Below are positions 1-6,619 of a DNA stretch of 14,567 nt, piece by piece. Within the stretch, counting starts at the first letter, position 1. The number at the start of each line of letters is the position of its first letter. The notes under the pieces are model-generated. The model made no database searches. It saw only the letters and a list, made by a program, of their open reading frames with translations, and was not told the DNA's origin. Origin of the DNA: an uncultured Oscillospiraceae bacterium. GTDB lineage: Bacteria; Bacillota; Clostridia; Oscillospirales; Acutalibacteraceae. The stretch covers positions 1-14,567 of the forward strand of contig CAJKXG010000005.1 in NCBI GenBank assembly GCA_905203795.1, read 5' to 3'. A program made the translations under genes and the position numbers.

Positions 1-303
1 CTGTGCCCGTCGCTGCAGGTGCTGGCGCTGTCCGAGACAGCGGGCGTGGCGCTGGTCGCATCCGCGGACGGGCGGCAGGTGTTCGTGACCGGGCACTGCG
101 AGTACGACCGTCTCACGCTGGCGGCGGAATATGAGCGCGACGTCAAGCGAGGGCTGAATCCCGCCGTGCCGCAAAACTATTTTCCGAACGACGACCCCAC
201 CGCCACGCCGCCGCTGCTGTGGCGCAGTCATGCGAACCTGCTGTTTGCCAACTGGCTGAACTATTTTGTCTATCAGCAGACCCGCTACGACTGGACGCTG
301 TAA
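1..303 (+). CDS. metA: Homoserine O-acyltransferase (MetA), C-terminal part only
   Basis: This is the last 100 codons of a MetA-family homoserine O-acetyl/succinyltransferase, a cytoplasmic enzyme that acylates the hydroxyl of L-homoserine in the first committed step of methionine synthesis. The reading frame is open from base 1, so the gene starts outside the window. The visible part carries the family signature GHCEYD, whose His (visible residue 32) and Glu (34) correspond to the catalytic His235 and Glu237 of the E. coli enzyme. The typical C-terminal block [27 protein letters not shown] follows. The nucleophilic Cys and the residue that sets acetyl- versus succinyl-CoA preference lie upstream and cannot be read. 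Many Firmicutes MetA proteins use acetyl-CoA, so the substrate is left open. No convincing terminator follows it. Confidence 0.95.
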   Translation: MCPSLQVLALSETAGVALVASADGRQVFVTGHCEYDRLTLAAEYERDVKRGLNPAVPQNYFPNDDPTATPPLLWRSHANLLFANWLNYFVYQQTRYDWTL

Positions 304-376
304 TTGTGTCCGAATTTCCCCAGATACCGCGCACGAATTTTGGCGGATGTTCCGTCTAAAAAAAGCGCAAATACGG

Positions 377-405
377 TTGATTTTGGAAGGATTTTACGGT
401 ATACT
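377..405 (+). promoter_or_regulatory. Sigma-A-type promoter for the oadGB pair
   Basis: TTGATT (377-382) and TATACT (400-405) are separated by 17 bases, a near-consensus housekeeping promoter. Transcription would begin near 412, about 35 bases before the first gene. It lies in the 143-base gap after metA, so the decarboxylase genes can be transcribed independently of metA. Confidence 0.75.
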
Positions 406-446
406 AGATGGGTATTTTGTTTTCTATTTCATAAAAGGATAGAGGG

Positions 447-908
447 ATGATCATGATGACTGCTCTGTATGCCGCGATCAACAAGGATGGAATACTCTCC
501 CTTGGCGAAGCGGGTATGACAGTGCTCACCGGCATATTGGTCGTATTCTGCACGCTGCTTCTGTTGACGCTGGTGTTCTACCTGTTCGGCTGGATCATGA
601 AGCCGAAAACACCGCAACAACCTGCACAGCCGACCAAACCGGTCGCGAAATCGGCGCCGGCTGTCAAGGCGGCTCCTGCGGCTGCCCCCGCGACCGCTCC
701 GGCAGCGACCGATGACGAGACGGAAATCGCAGCGGTGATTGCTGCCGCCGTCGCTTCGCTCGCGCCGGAAGGCGTGACCTACACGGTGCAGGATATTGCG
801 CCCGCCGCACCCGCACAGGCAGTGCAAGCCGGTACGGGCTATGCGCCCCGTCGCCGCCGTTCTGCGTGGTCGGCGTCTGGTCTGTCGCAAAATGTCGCGC
901 CGTTTTGA
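447..908 (+). CDS. oadG: Sodium-pump decarboxylase gamma subunit (OadG family)
   Basis: A 153-residue small membrane subunit of a Na+-translocating decarboxylase (the oxaloacetate/methylmalonyl-CoA/glutaconyl-CoA decarboxylase group). In this family it tethers the soluble carboxyltransferase to the membrane beta subunit. What is visible: a short exterior N-terminus, one transmembrane helix at about residues 23-48 ending in the GWIMKPK junction, a long Ala/Pro/Lys linker (about 50-90), a short helix rich in Ala and Val with acidic residues before it (DDETEIAAVIAAAVA), and a basic tail ending RRRRSAW...NVAPF, as in the gamma/delta subunits of methylmalonyl-CoA decarboxylases. Three in-frame ATGs (447, 453, 456) lie close together. 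AAAGGA at 434-439 suits 447, and GAGG at 442-445 suits 453, so the exact start is uncertain by two or three codons. It lies 19 bases upstream of oadB, clearly in one operon. The substrate of the complex cannot be read from this subunit. Confidence 0.85.
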   Translation: MIMMTALYAAINKDGILSLGEAGMTVLTGILVVFCTLLLLTLVFYLFGWIMKPKTPQQPAQPTKPVAKSAPAVKAAPAAAPATAPAATDDETEIAAVIAAAVASLAPEGVTYTVQDIAPAAPAQAVQAGTGYAPRRRRSAWSASGLSQNVAPF

Positions 909-927
909 GAGGGAGGTAAGATAATAT

Positions 928-2217
928 ATGCAGGCTTTATGGGAAGCCATCCAAGGCTTATGGAGCGAATCCGGTTTCGCCCATGTGTTTAATTTTGCGG
1001 AGGGCGGCTGGAAAAATCTCATCATGATCGGCATTTCGCTGGTGCTGATCTATCTCGCAGTCAAAAAGCAGTTCGAGCCGATGCTGCTGTTGCCTATCGC
1101 ATTCGGTATGTTGCTGTGCAATCTGCCGCTCGGCGGCGTCATGGATCCTGCACACAACTCGCTCGTGCCGCTGACGGAAGCGGAACTGGCACATTATCAA
1201 GCAGGCGTATTTGATCAGGTGTATCCGGTTTTCGAAGATGCCGCCGGCAATCTGTACTGGCAGCATTTTGAAACGGGCGGTCTGCTGTGGTACTTATATC
1301 AGGGCGTGAAATTCGGCATCTACCCGCCGCTGATCTTCCTCGGTATCGGCTGTATGACCGACTTCGGTCCGCTGATCTCCAATCCGAAGAGCTTCCTGCT
1401 CGGCGCCGCCGCCCAGCTTGGCATCTTCCTGACCTTCTTCGGCGCATGCGTCATGAATCTGACCGGTATCGAATCGCTGACCTTTACCGCCAAAGAAGCC
1501 GCTTCCATCGGCATCATCGGCGGTGCGGACGGTCCCACCGCCATCTTCCTGACCAGCAAGCTCGCGCCGCATTTGCTCGGTTCGATCGCCATCGCCGCGT
1601 ATTCGTACATGGCGCTGGTGCCGATCATCCAGCCGCCCATCATGCGCGCCCTCACCACCAAGAAAGAGCGCGCGGTCAAGATGGATCAGCTTCGCGTGGT
1701 CTCCAAGACCGAAAAAATCCTGTTCCCGATCCTCGTCACGCTGCTGTGCGTACTGCTGCTGCCCAGCGCCGCGCCGCTGATCGGTATGCTGATGCTCGGT
1801 AACCTGTTTAAGGAAACCGGCGTGGTGGATCGTCTGTCCAAGACGGCGCAGAACGATCTGATGAACATCATCACCATTTTCCTCGGCGTGACGGTCGGCG
1901 CGACCGCCAACGCGGAAGCGTTCCTGCAGCCGAAAACACTGCTCATCATCGCGCTCGGTCTGATCGCGTTCAGCTTCGGCACGGCGGGCGGTGTGCTGTT
2001 CGGCAAGCTGATGTATGTCGTCACCGGCGGCAAGATCAACCCGCTGATCGGTGCGGCGGGCGTGTCCGCCGTGCCGATGGCGGCACGCGTCGCGCAGAAA
2101 GTCGGGCAGAAGGAAAATCCCGACAACTTCCTGCTGATGCACGCCATGGGACCGAACGTCGCGGGCGTGATCGGTTCCGCCGTGGCGGCGGGCGTGCTGC
2201 TCTCGCTGTTCGGTTGA
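928..2217 (+). CDS. oadB: Sodium-pump decarboxylase beta subunit (OadB family)
   Basis: A 429-residue integral membrane protein that couples carboxybiotin decarboxylation to Na+ export. The family signature GGADGPTAIFLTSKLAP is present. Counting residues, the Na+-site and proton-path residues known from Klebsiella OadB (D203, Y229, N373, S382, R389) are all conserved here with a constant offset of two: D201 (GGADGPT), Y227 (AYSYMALVPIIQPP), N371 (GKINPLIG), S380 and R387 (GVSAVPMAARVAQKVGQ). The C-terminal NPDNFLLMHAMGPNVAGVIG block is also typical. Length is normal for the family and the protein looks active. A strong ribosome site, GGGAGGT at about 910-916, precedes the ATG. Its partners, the carboxyltransferase alpha subunit and the biotin carrier, are not in this window, so the substrate (oxaloacetate, methylmalonyl-CoA or other) is unresolved. 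Confidence 0.95.
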   Translation: MQALWEAIQGLWSESGFAHVFNFAEGGWKNLIMIGISLVLIYLAVKKQFEPMLLLPIAFGMLLCNLPLGGVMDPAHNSLVPLTEAELAHYQAGVFDQVYPVFEDAAGNLYWQHFETGGLLWYLYQGVKFGIYPPLIFLGIGCMTDFGPLISNPKSFLLGAAAQLGIFLTFFGACVMNLTGIESLTFTAKEAASIGIIGGADGPTAIFLTSKLAPHLLGSIAIAAYSYMALVPIIQPPIMRALTTKKERAVKMDQLRVVSKTEKILFPILVTLLCVLLLPSAAPLIGMLMLGNLFKETGVVDRLSKTAQNDLMNIITIFLGVTVGATANAEAFLQPKTLLIIALGLIAFSFGTAGGVLFGKLMYVVTGGKINPLIGAAGVSAVPMAARVAQKVGQKENPDNFLLMHAMGPNVAGVIGSAVAAGVLLSLFG

Positions 2218-2235
2218 GTTTTGTGATACATCCCG

Positions 2236-2275
2236 CAAGCCCCGCAAAAAGCGATTTTTTGCGGGGCTTGTTTTC
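2236..2275 (+). terminator. Rho-independent terminator after oadB
   Basis: A perfect 15-bp stem (2236-2250 with 2256-2270, arms CAAGCCCCGCAAAAA) with a 5-base loop is followed by a short T-run (TTTT at 2271-2274). It sits 18 bases after the oadB stop codon and only about 20 bases before the pcrA start, so it also lies in the pcrA leader. Confidence 0.8.
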
Positions 2276-2296
2276 TGAAAGAAAGGAAAGAACGTC

Positions 2297-4714
2297 ATGT
2301 CGGATTTTCTCACCCTGCGCCGCGCGATCCTCGACCGCCAATTCGCCCGCATGAACGCCGTGCAGCGGCGCGCCGTGTTTCAGGTAGACGGTCCGCTGCT
2401 CATCCTCGCGGGCGCGGGCAGCGGCAAAACCACCGTGCTGGTCAACCGCATTGCCAATATCATCCGCTTCGGCGACGCGTATGCGTCCGAGCAAGTGCCG
2501 GATGACCTGACGGCGGCGGATCTGGCATTGCTGGAAGATTGCGCCGCCGGTCGGCAGCCGATAGACGATCGCGTGGCGGCGCTGTGCGCCGTCGATCCCT
2601 GCCCCGCGTGGCGCATTCTTGCCATCACGTTCACCAACAAAGCCGCCGGCGAGCTGAAACAACGGCTGACGGACATGCTCGGCGAAGAAGGCGGCGAGGT
2701 GATGGCGAGCACGTTCCACTCGTTCTGCGCCCGCATTCTGCGGCGGGAGGGCGAGCAGCTCGGCTTTTCTTCCCACTTCACCATCTACGACACCGACGAC
2801 AGCCGCCGCCTGATGAAAACCTGCATGAAGGAACTGGGCGTTGAGGAAAAGGTGCTGGGGCACAAGGCAATCCTCGCCGAGATCGGTCGCGCGAAGGACA
2901 CGCTGCAAACACCGCAGCAATTTGCCGCCACGGTCGCCGCCGACGCGCGGCTGAAACAGGTCGCGGCGTGCTGGACGCTCTACCAAAAGCGGCTGCGCGA
3001 AGCGGACGCAATGGATTTTGACGATCTGCTGTGCTACACGGTCATGCTGTTTGAACAGTTCCCCGAGGTGCTGCACCGTTACCAAAAGCGCTACCGCTAC
3101 CTGATGGTGGACGAATATCAGGATACCAACCACGCGCAGTATCGGCTGATCAGTCTGTTGGCGGAAGCGAGCGGCAACCTGTGCGTCGTGGGCGACGACG
3201 ACCAGAGCATCTACAAATTCCGCGGCGCGACCATCGAGAACATCCTCAATTTTGAGCAGGAATTCCGCGGCTGCGCGGTGATCCGACTGGAGCAAAACTA
3301 CCGCTCCACCAAACATATTCTCGACGCCGCCAACGCGGTGATCGCGAAAAACCGCAACCGCAAGGGCAAAACGCTGTGGACAGAGAATCCTGCCGGCGAC
3401 CTGCTGCAGGTACATGTGCTGGACAACGAGCACGACGAGGGACGGCTGATTGCCGACACCGTGCTGGAAGAGCACCGAAACGGGCGTCCGTACAGCGATT
3501 TTGCCGTACTGTACCGCGCCAACGCGCAATCCAACGCCATTGAAAACGCATTGATGAAAAGCGGCGTTCCCTACCGCGTGCTGGGCGGGCATCGGTTCAC
3601 TGACACGCTGGAGATCCGCGACGCACTGGCGTATCTGCGCGTCATCAACAATCCCGACGACGCGGTGAGCCTGCGCCGCATCATCAACACCCCCAAGCGC
3701 GGTATCGGAGACGCGACGCTGGACAAGGCGGCGCAGATCGCTGACGGATTGGGCATATCGCTGTACGAAGTGCTGCATGATGCGGCAAATTATCCCGATC
3801 TCAGCCGCGCTGCCGCCAAGCTGAAGCCGTTTTGCGACATGATCGACGAGCTGCGCACGATGAACGACGATCCCGATGTGTCGGTGCGGCTGCTGTACCA
3901 AACCATGCTGGAAAAATCGGGGTATCTCGCCATGTGGGAACTGGCGGGCGACGAAGAAGCCGGACGCGTGGACAACCTGCACGAGCTGGAATCCTCGCTG
4001 CTGGACTACGAGCAGCGCAGCGAATCGGATGCGCCGGATCTGTCGGGTTTCCTCGAAGAAATGGCGCTGTTCACCGACATCGACAACTACGATACCACCG
4101 CCGACCGCGTGGTGCTGATGACCATGCACGCCGCGAAGGGATTGGAATTCCCCGTGGTATTTCTGCCCGGCTTTGAGGACGGGCTGTTCCCCGGCATGCA
4201 GACGATCTACAATCCCGACGAAATGGAGGAGGAGCGCCGCCTGTGCTATGTGGCGATCACCCGCGCACGGCAACAGCTCTATCTCACCCGCGCCAACAGC
4301 CGCATGCTGTACGGCTCGACCACGCGGCATCCCGCTTCCCGCTTTTTGGAGGATATTCCGCCCGAATTGATCGAAGAACACGAGGCGGCTTCGTCCGGCG
4401 GGTTCGGTAGGTTCGGCGGCGAACAGCGCGGATTCCGCGACCGCCGTCCGACCGCTTCCGCCGAACGGAAACCGATCGCCGCCAAACCGATGGGCGGATT
4501 CGGCAGCAAACCCTCCATCGGCATCGGCGCTGCCGCCAAACCCGCCGCCGCCAAAACGGCGTATGCGGCGGGCGACCGTGTGGCGCACAAAACCTTCGGC
4601 GAAGGCGTCATCCGCGAGGTCAAACCGATGAGCGGCGACACGCTGCTTACCATTGATTTCGGCGGCACAACCAAGAAACTGATGGCCAATTACGCCAATT
4701 TGCAAAAGCTGTAA
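2297..4714 (+). CDS. pcrA: ATP-dependent 3'-5' DNA helicase PcrA (UvrD family)
   Basis: An 805-residue superfamily 1 helicase acting in DNA repair, replication restart and removal of proteins or R-loops from DNA. All core motifs are visible: Walker A AGAGSGKT (38-45), ITFTNKAAGELKQR (motif Ia), DEYQDTN (motif II, from D272), GDDDQSIYKFRG (motif III, about 299-310), LEQNYRST (IV), TMHAAKGLEFPVVFLPGFED (V) and CYVAITRAR (VI, about 650-658). A low-complexity Gly/Ala/Lys linker (about 690-750) leads to a C-terminal module (about 756-805: GDRVAHKTFGEGVI...ANYANLQKL), the Tudor-like domain that docks PcrA on RNA polymerase. It is some 70 residues longer than Bacillus PcrA, mainly from an insertion of roughly 45 residues (about 60-105) between motifs I and Ia and from the linker. 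The ATG is preceded by AAAGGA at about 2282-2287. No promoter is obvious between the upstream terminator and this start. Confidence 0.95.
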   Translation: MSDFLTLRRAILDRQFARMNAVQRRAVFQVDGPLLILAGAGSGKTTVLVNRIANIIRFGDAYASEQVPDDLTAADLALLEDCAAGRQPIDDRVAALCAVDPCPAWRILAITFTNKAAGELKQRLTDMLGEEGGEVMASTFHSFCARILRREGEQLGFSSHFTIYDTDDSRRLMKTCMKELGVEEKVLGHKAILAEIGRAKDTLQTPQQFAATVAADARLKQVAACWTLYQKRLREADAMDFDDLLCYTVMLFEQFPEVLHRYQKRYRYLMVDEYQDTNHAQYRLISLLAEASGNLCVVGDDDQSIYKFRGATIENILNFEQEFRGCAVIRLEQNYRSTKHILDAANAVIAKNRNRKGKTLWTENPAGDLLQVHVLDNEHDEGRLIADTVLEEHRNGRPYSDFAVLYRANAQSNAIENALMKSGVPYRVLGGHRFTDTLEIRDALAYLRVINNPDDAVSLRRIINTPKRGIGDATLDKAAQIADGLGISLYEVLHDAANYPDLSRAAAKLKPFCDMIDELRTMNDDPDVSVRLLYQTMLEKSGYLAMWELAGDEEAGRVDNLHELESSLLDYEQRSESDAPDLSGFLEEMALFTDIDNYDTTADRVVLMTMHAAKGLEFPVVFLPGFEDGLFPGMQTIYNPDEMEEERRLCYVAITRARQQLYLTRANSRMLYGSTTRHPASRFLEDIPPELIEEHEAASSGGFGRFGGEQRGFRDRRPTASAERKPIAAKPMGGFGSKPSIGIGAAAKPAAAKTAYAAGDRVAHKTFGEGVIREVKPMSGDTLLTIDFGGTTKKLMANYANLQKL

Positions 4715-4715
4715 G

Positions 4716-4743
4716 CACCGAATCCCCACCCTTGCATATGATA
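4716..4743 (+). promoter_or_regulatory. Possible sporulation (sigma-K-like) promoter, overlapping a weak sigma-A -10
   Basis: CATATGATA at 4735-4743 fits the Bacillus sigma-K -10 consensus CATAnnnTA. CACC at 4716-4719 fits the short sigma-K -35 pattern (mACm) with 15 bases between, one short of the usual 16. The same bases also contain TATGAT, an acceptable sigma-A -10, but I see no good sigma-A -35 at the right distance. A match this short can arise by chance, so this is tentative. Confidence 0.25.
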
Positions 4744-4800
4744 ACAATGAAAGCTGTCGGCGCTGGGCCGCGGCTGAAACATATCATAGGAGGGGTTCAT

Positions 4801-5625
4801 ATGCCTGAAAGAAACAGCCGGGACTGCAATTGCAAGGAAGCGGTGTGCATCGACGCGGGGCGCGTGTACGATTCCTGCGCCGACAAGGATTGTCTCGAAG
4901 ACATGCAGGTATTTTTCACCGAACGCGATCAAATGGTCATTGACCATGCGGTCAGCGTCCGCGCCAAAAAGGCGGAGGTGCTCACCACCTGCATCGATGT
5001 GGAAGCGCTCCCGTTCAACCGCGGGTATTACGCCTGCGACCTCACCTTCTTTTTCGAGGTGGAGTTCGACGTGTACTCCGGTCGGAACATGCCCTGCACC
5101 ACCGTGTGCGGCATCGGCATCTTCCAGAAAAAAGTGATCCTGTACGGCGGCGAAGGTGGCGTGAAAGTTTTTCATAGCGAATTCCGTCCCGAACAGCATG
5201 ATCGGCAGGAGATGCCCACCCGCAACATGCCGCGCTGCTCGGTGCAGGTGGCGGAGCCCATTGTGCTGGGCACGCGGTTGATGGATGCCGCCGACTGCTG
5301 CTGCAACAGTTGCGGCTGCGGCTGCATTCCGGAAAGCGTCGTCATGCGGTACGGCGGCAATTTTGTACAGCCGCAGGACGGCAAAGTCGTGACGGTCAGC
5401 ATCGGCATTTTCACCATTGTGCAGCTCATCCGCAGCGTGCAGATGCTCGTGCCGGTGTACGACTTCTGCATGCCGAGCAAGGAGTGCTGCCCCACCAGCG
5501 ACAACCCCTGCGAGCTGTTCCGCAAGATGTGCTTCCCCGTGGACGAGTTTTTCCCGCCGAAGGAGGACGGGGGCGGCGGCTGCGGATGCGGCAGCAACAA
5601 CAGTTCCTGCGGCTGCGGACGATAA
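4801..5625 (+). CDS. Uncharacterised cysteine-rich protein
   Basis: A 274-residue protein that I cannot assign to a named family. It has 25 cysteines (about 9%), clustered at the N-terminus (residues 9-35: CNCKEAVC, DSCADKDC), in a central CCCNSCGCGC run and at a Gly/Cys tail ending GCGCGSNNSSCGCGR. Between the clusters are conserved-looking beta-rich stretches (KKAEVLTTCIDVEALPFNRG, FFFEVEFDVYSG). There is no signal peptide and no convincing membrane helix. The start is fixed by AGGAGGGG at 4788-4795, five bases before the ATG; an earlier in-frame ATG at 4732 has no comparable site. The gene stands alone, 86 bases after pcrA and with its own terminator. Cys-rich tails of this kind occur in cross-linked spore-coat proteins and in metal-binding proteins; a spore role is inference only, supported weakly by the promoter match at 4716-4743. 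Confidence 0.8.
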   Translation: MPERNSRDCNCKEAVCIDAGRVYDSCADKDCLEDMQVFFTERDQMVIDHAVSVRAKKAEVLTTCIDVEALPFNRGYYACDLTFFFEVEFDVYSGRNMPCTTVCGIGIFQKKVILYGGEGGVKVFHSEFRPEQHDRQEMPTRNMPRCSVQVAEPIVLGTRLMDAADCCCNSCGCGCIPESVVMRYGGNFVQPQDGKVVTVSIGIFTIVQLIRSVQMLVPVYDFCMPSKECCPTSDNPCELFRKMCFPVDEFFPPKEDGGGGCGCGSNNSSCGCGR

Positions 5626-5635
5626 ACATACCGGC

Positions 5636-5675
5636 AAAACACGGTCGCCGTTTGCTCGGCGGCTGTGTTTTTTTG
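5636..5675 (+). terminator. Rho-independent terminator after the cysteine-rich gene
   Basis: Arms 5636-5650 and 5657-5671 form a 15-bp stem with two G-U wobbles around a 6-base loop, and a T-run (TTTTTTT, 5668-5674) overlaps and follows the 3' arm. It begins 10 bases after the stop codon. Confidence 0.75.
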
Positions 5676-5751
5676 TTGTGAGGTTTCGGCGCGCTCGTGC
5701 GTCTAATAAATGGAAACCGATAAAAATCTGCATTTCGGGAAGGTGAACGAC

Positions 5752-6462
5752 ATGAAAACTATGATTTTTGCCTTTGTTCTTGCCGCTCTGTGCACGCTAT
5801 CGCTGACCGGCTGCACCGTACCCGTCATGACGACGACCGACACCGCCGCCGAACCGTCACCTGTTTCCGAAACGGCGGCATCGGAACTGCCGGCGGAGTT
5901 TCAGGGAAAAACCGTACTGCGCATGAGCGCCGAAATGGATCGCCTTTACGCGCCTACCATGGACAACATTGTCTCGCACGCGGACGGTGCGATTCGCGGC
6001 ACGGTGCAGGGGATCACCTATACATCTCTGGGAGAGGCTTCTCTGGGGAAAAATGCGTGGACGGTTATCCGCGTGAAAACCGAAAAAACGCTGGCAGGCG
6101 ATATTCCCGCAGGCGGGACGCTGGATATCTACACATTCGGCGGCTATATTCCGTTGCGCGAGAAGCTGGGCGATTCGCTGGAAGCGCATGGCAGCAGCAT
6201 GACGGAGGAAGGATTGGACAACAGCGTGGTATATCAGTACAGCGACGAAAGCGCCCTGCCGGAAATCGGCAAAACCTATATATTCTATCTGGTTGAGCCG
6301 AACGAAGCGATGCCGCAGGGCAGCTACGAGCGCCTGTGCGGTTCGTACGGGCAACTGGAAGTAGGCGCGGACGGACAAACGCTGACGCGCGTCGCCGCAG
6401 ACGGGGCAATCGAGATCTACACCCCGCAGCAATTGACCGCGCTCAACCGCACGGTCAAATAA
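5752..6462 (+). CDS. Uncharacterised lipoprotein
   Basis: A 236-residue predicted lipoprotein. The N-terminus has a Lys followed by a hydrophobic stretch and the lipobox LTGC, giving lipidation at Cys21 and attachment to the outer face of the membrane. A Thr/Ala/Pro/Glu-rich spacer (about 22-50) separates the anchor from a soluble domain (about 55-236) with alternating short hydrophobic strands (AWTVIRVKTEKTLAGD, GTLDIYTFGGYIP, KTYIFYLVEP). I recognise no catalytic motif or named family. The start at 5752 is chosen because GGGAAGGTGA at 5737-5746 lies just upstream and the signal peptide begins there; an in-frame ATG at 5710 would bury the signal peptide behind 14 residues. The gene is flanked by terminators on both sides, so it is probably its own transcript, though I found no clear promoter in the short upstream gap. 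Confidence 0.85.
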   Translation: MKTMIFAFVLAALCTLSLTGCTVPVMTTTDTAAEPSPVSETAASELPAEFQGKTVLRMSAEMDRLYAPTMDNIVSHADGAIRGTVQGITYTSLGEASLGKNAWTVIRVKTEKTLAGDIPAGGTLDIYTFGGYIPLREKLGDSLEAHGSSMTEEGLDNSVVYQYSDESALPEIGKTYIFYLVEPNEAMPQGSYERLCGSYGQLEVGADGQTLTRVAADGAIEIYTPQQLTALNRTVK

Positions 6463-6479
6463 GATTTTTGCGCAAAACA

Positions 6480-6511
6480 AGAGGCACAGTGACAGCTGTG
6501 CCTCTGTTTTT
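6480..6511 (+). terminator. Rho-independent terminator after the lipoprotein gene
   Basis: A perfect 10-bp stem, AGAGGCACAG (6480-6489) with CTGTGCCTCT (6496-6505), has a 6-base loop and is followed by GTTTTT. It lies 17 bases after the stop codon. Confidence 0.85.
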
Positions 6512-6544
6512 ATGTCCTTTTGCAAATCTCCTCTATTCTGCCCC

Positions 6545-6573
6545 TTGCAGGTGAGCGAAATTTGTGCTATACT
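6545..6573 (+). promoter_or_regulatory. Strong sigma-A promoter with extended -10 for the yfhO-glycosyltransferase pair
   Basis: TTGCAG (6545-6550) and TATACT (6568-6573) are 17 bases apart, and TGC directly precedes the -10, giving an extended -10 element. The predicted transcription start is near 6580, about 40 bases before the ATG at 6620. Confidence 0.75.
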
Positions 6574-6578
6574 ACCAT

Positions 6579-6596
6579 ATTGGAAAGTTATCCAAT
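6579..6596. promoter_or_regulatory. Palindrome at the predicted transcription start, possible operator
   Basis: ATTGGA (6579-6584) and TCCAAT (6591-6596) form a perfect 6-bp inverted repeat with a 6-base spacer. It begins about six bases after the -10 box, so it overlaps the expected start of transcription, a usual place for a repressor site. It could instead act as a small hairpin at the 5' end of the mRNA. No regulator is identified. Confidence 0.4.
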
Positions 6597-6619
6597 TCGT
6601 TTGGAAAGGACAAACTGAC

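Noticed and set aside
339..362. Short hairpin after metA (GGCGGA/TCCGTC)
   Set aside because: Only six pairs with one wobble and followed by A-rich, not T-rich, sequence; not a credible terminator.
2036..4747. Long minus-strand open frame (903 codons) opposite pcrA and the end of oadB
   Set aside because: It lies opposite genes with clear family motifs; its translation is His/Arg/Gly-rich low-complexity with no recognisable domain, a known effect of GC-rich codon bias on the opposite strand.
4732..4800. Upstream ATG for the cysteine-rich protein adding 23 residues
   Set aside because: It has no ribosome site, whereas the ATG at 4801 follows a near-perfect AGGAGGGG; the extra residues also overlap the candidate promoter.
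4690..5733. Minus-strand open frame of 347 codons opposite the cysteine-rich gene
   Set aside because: It spans two intergenic regions and a terminator, has no motif, and its His/Ala-rich translation mirrors the Cys/Gly-rich sense strand.
6512..6619. Earlier in-frame start for yfhO adding 36 residues
   Set aside because: That stretch contains the terminator tail, the promoter and the palindrome; the ATG at 6620 has the ribosome site and leads into a normal family N-terminus.
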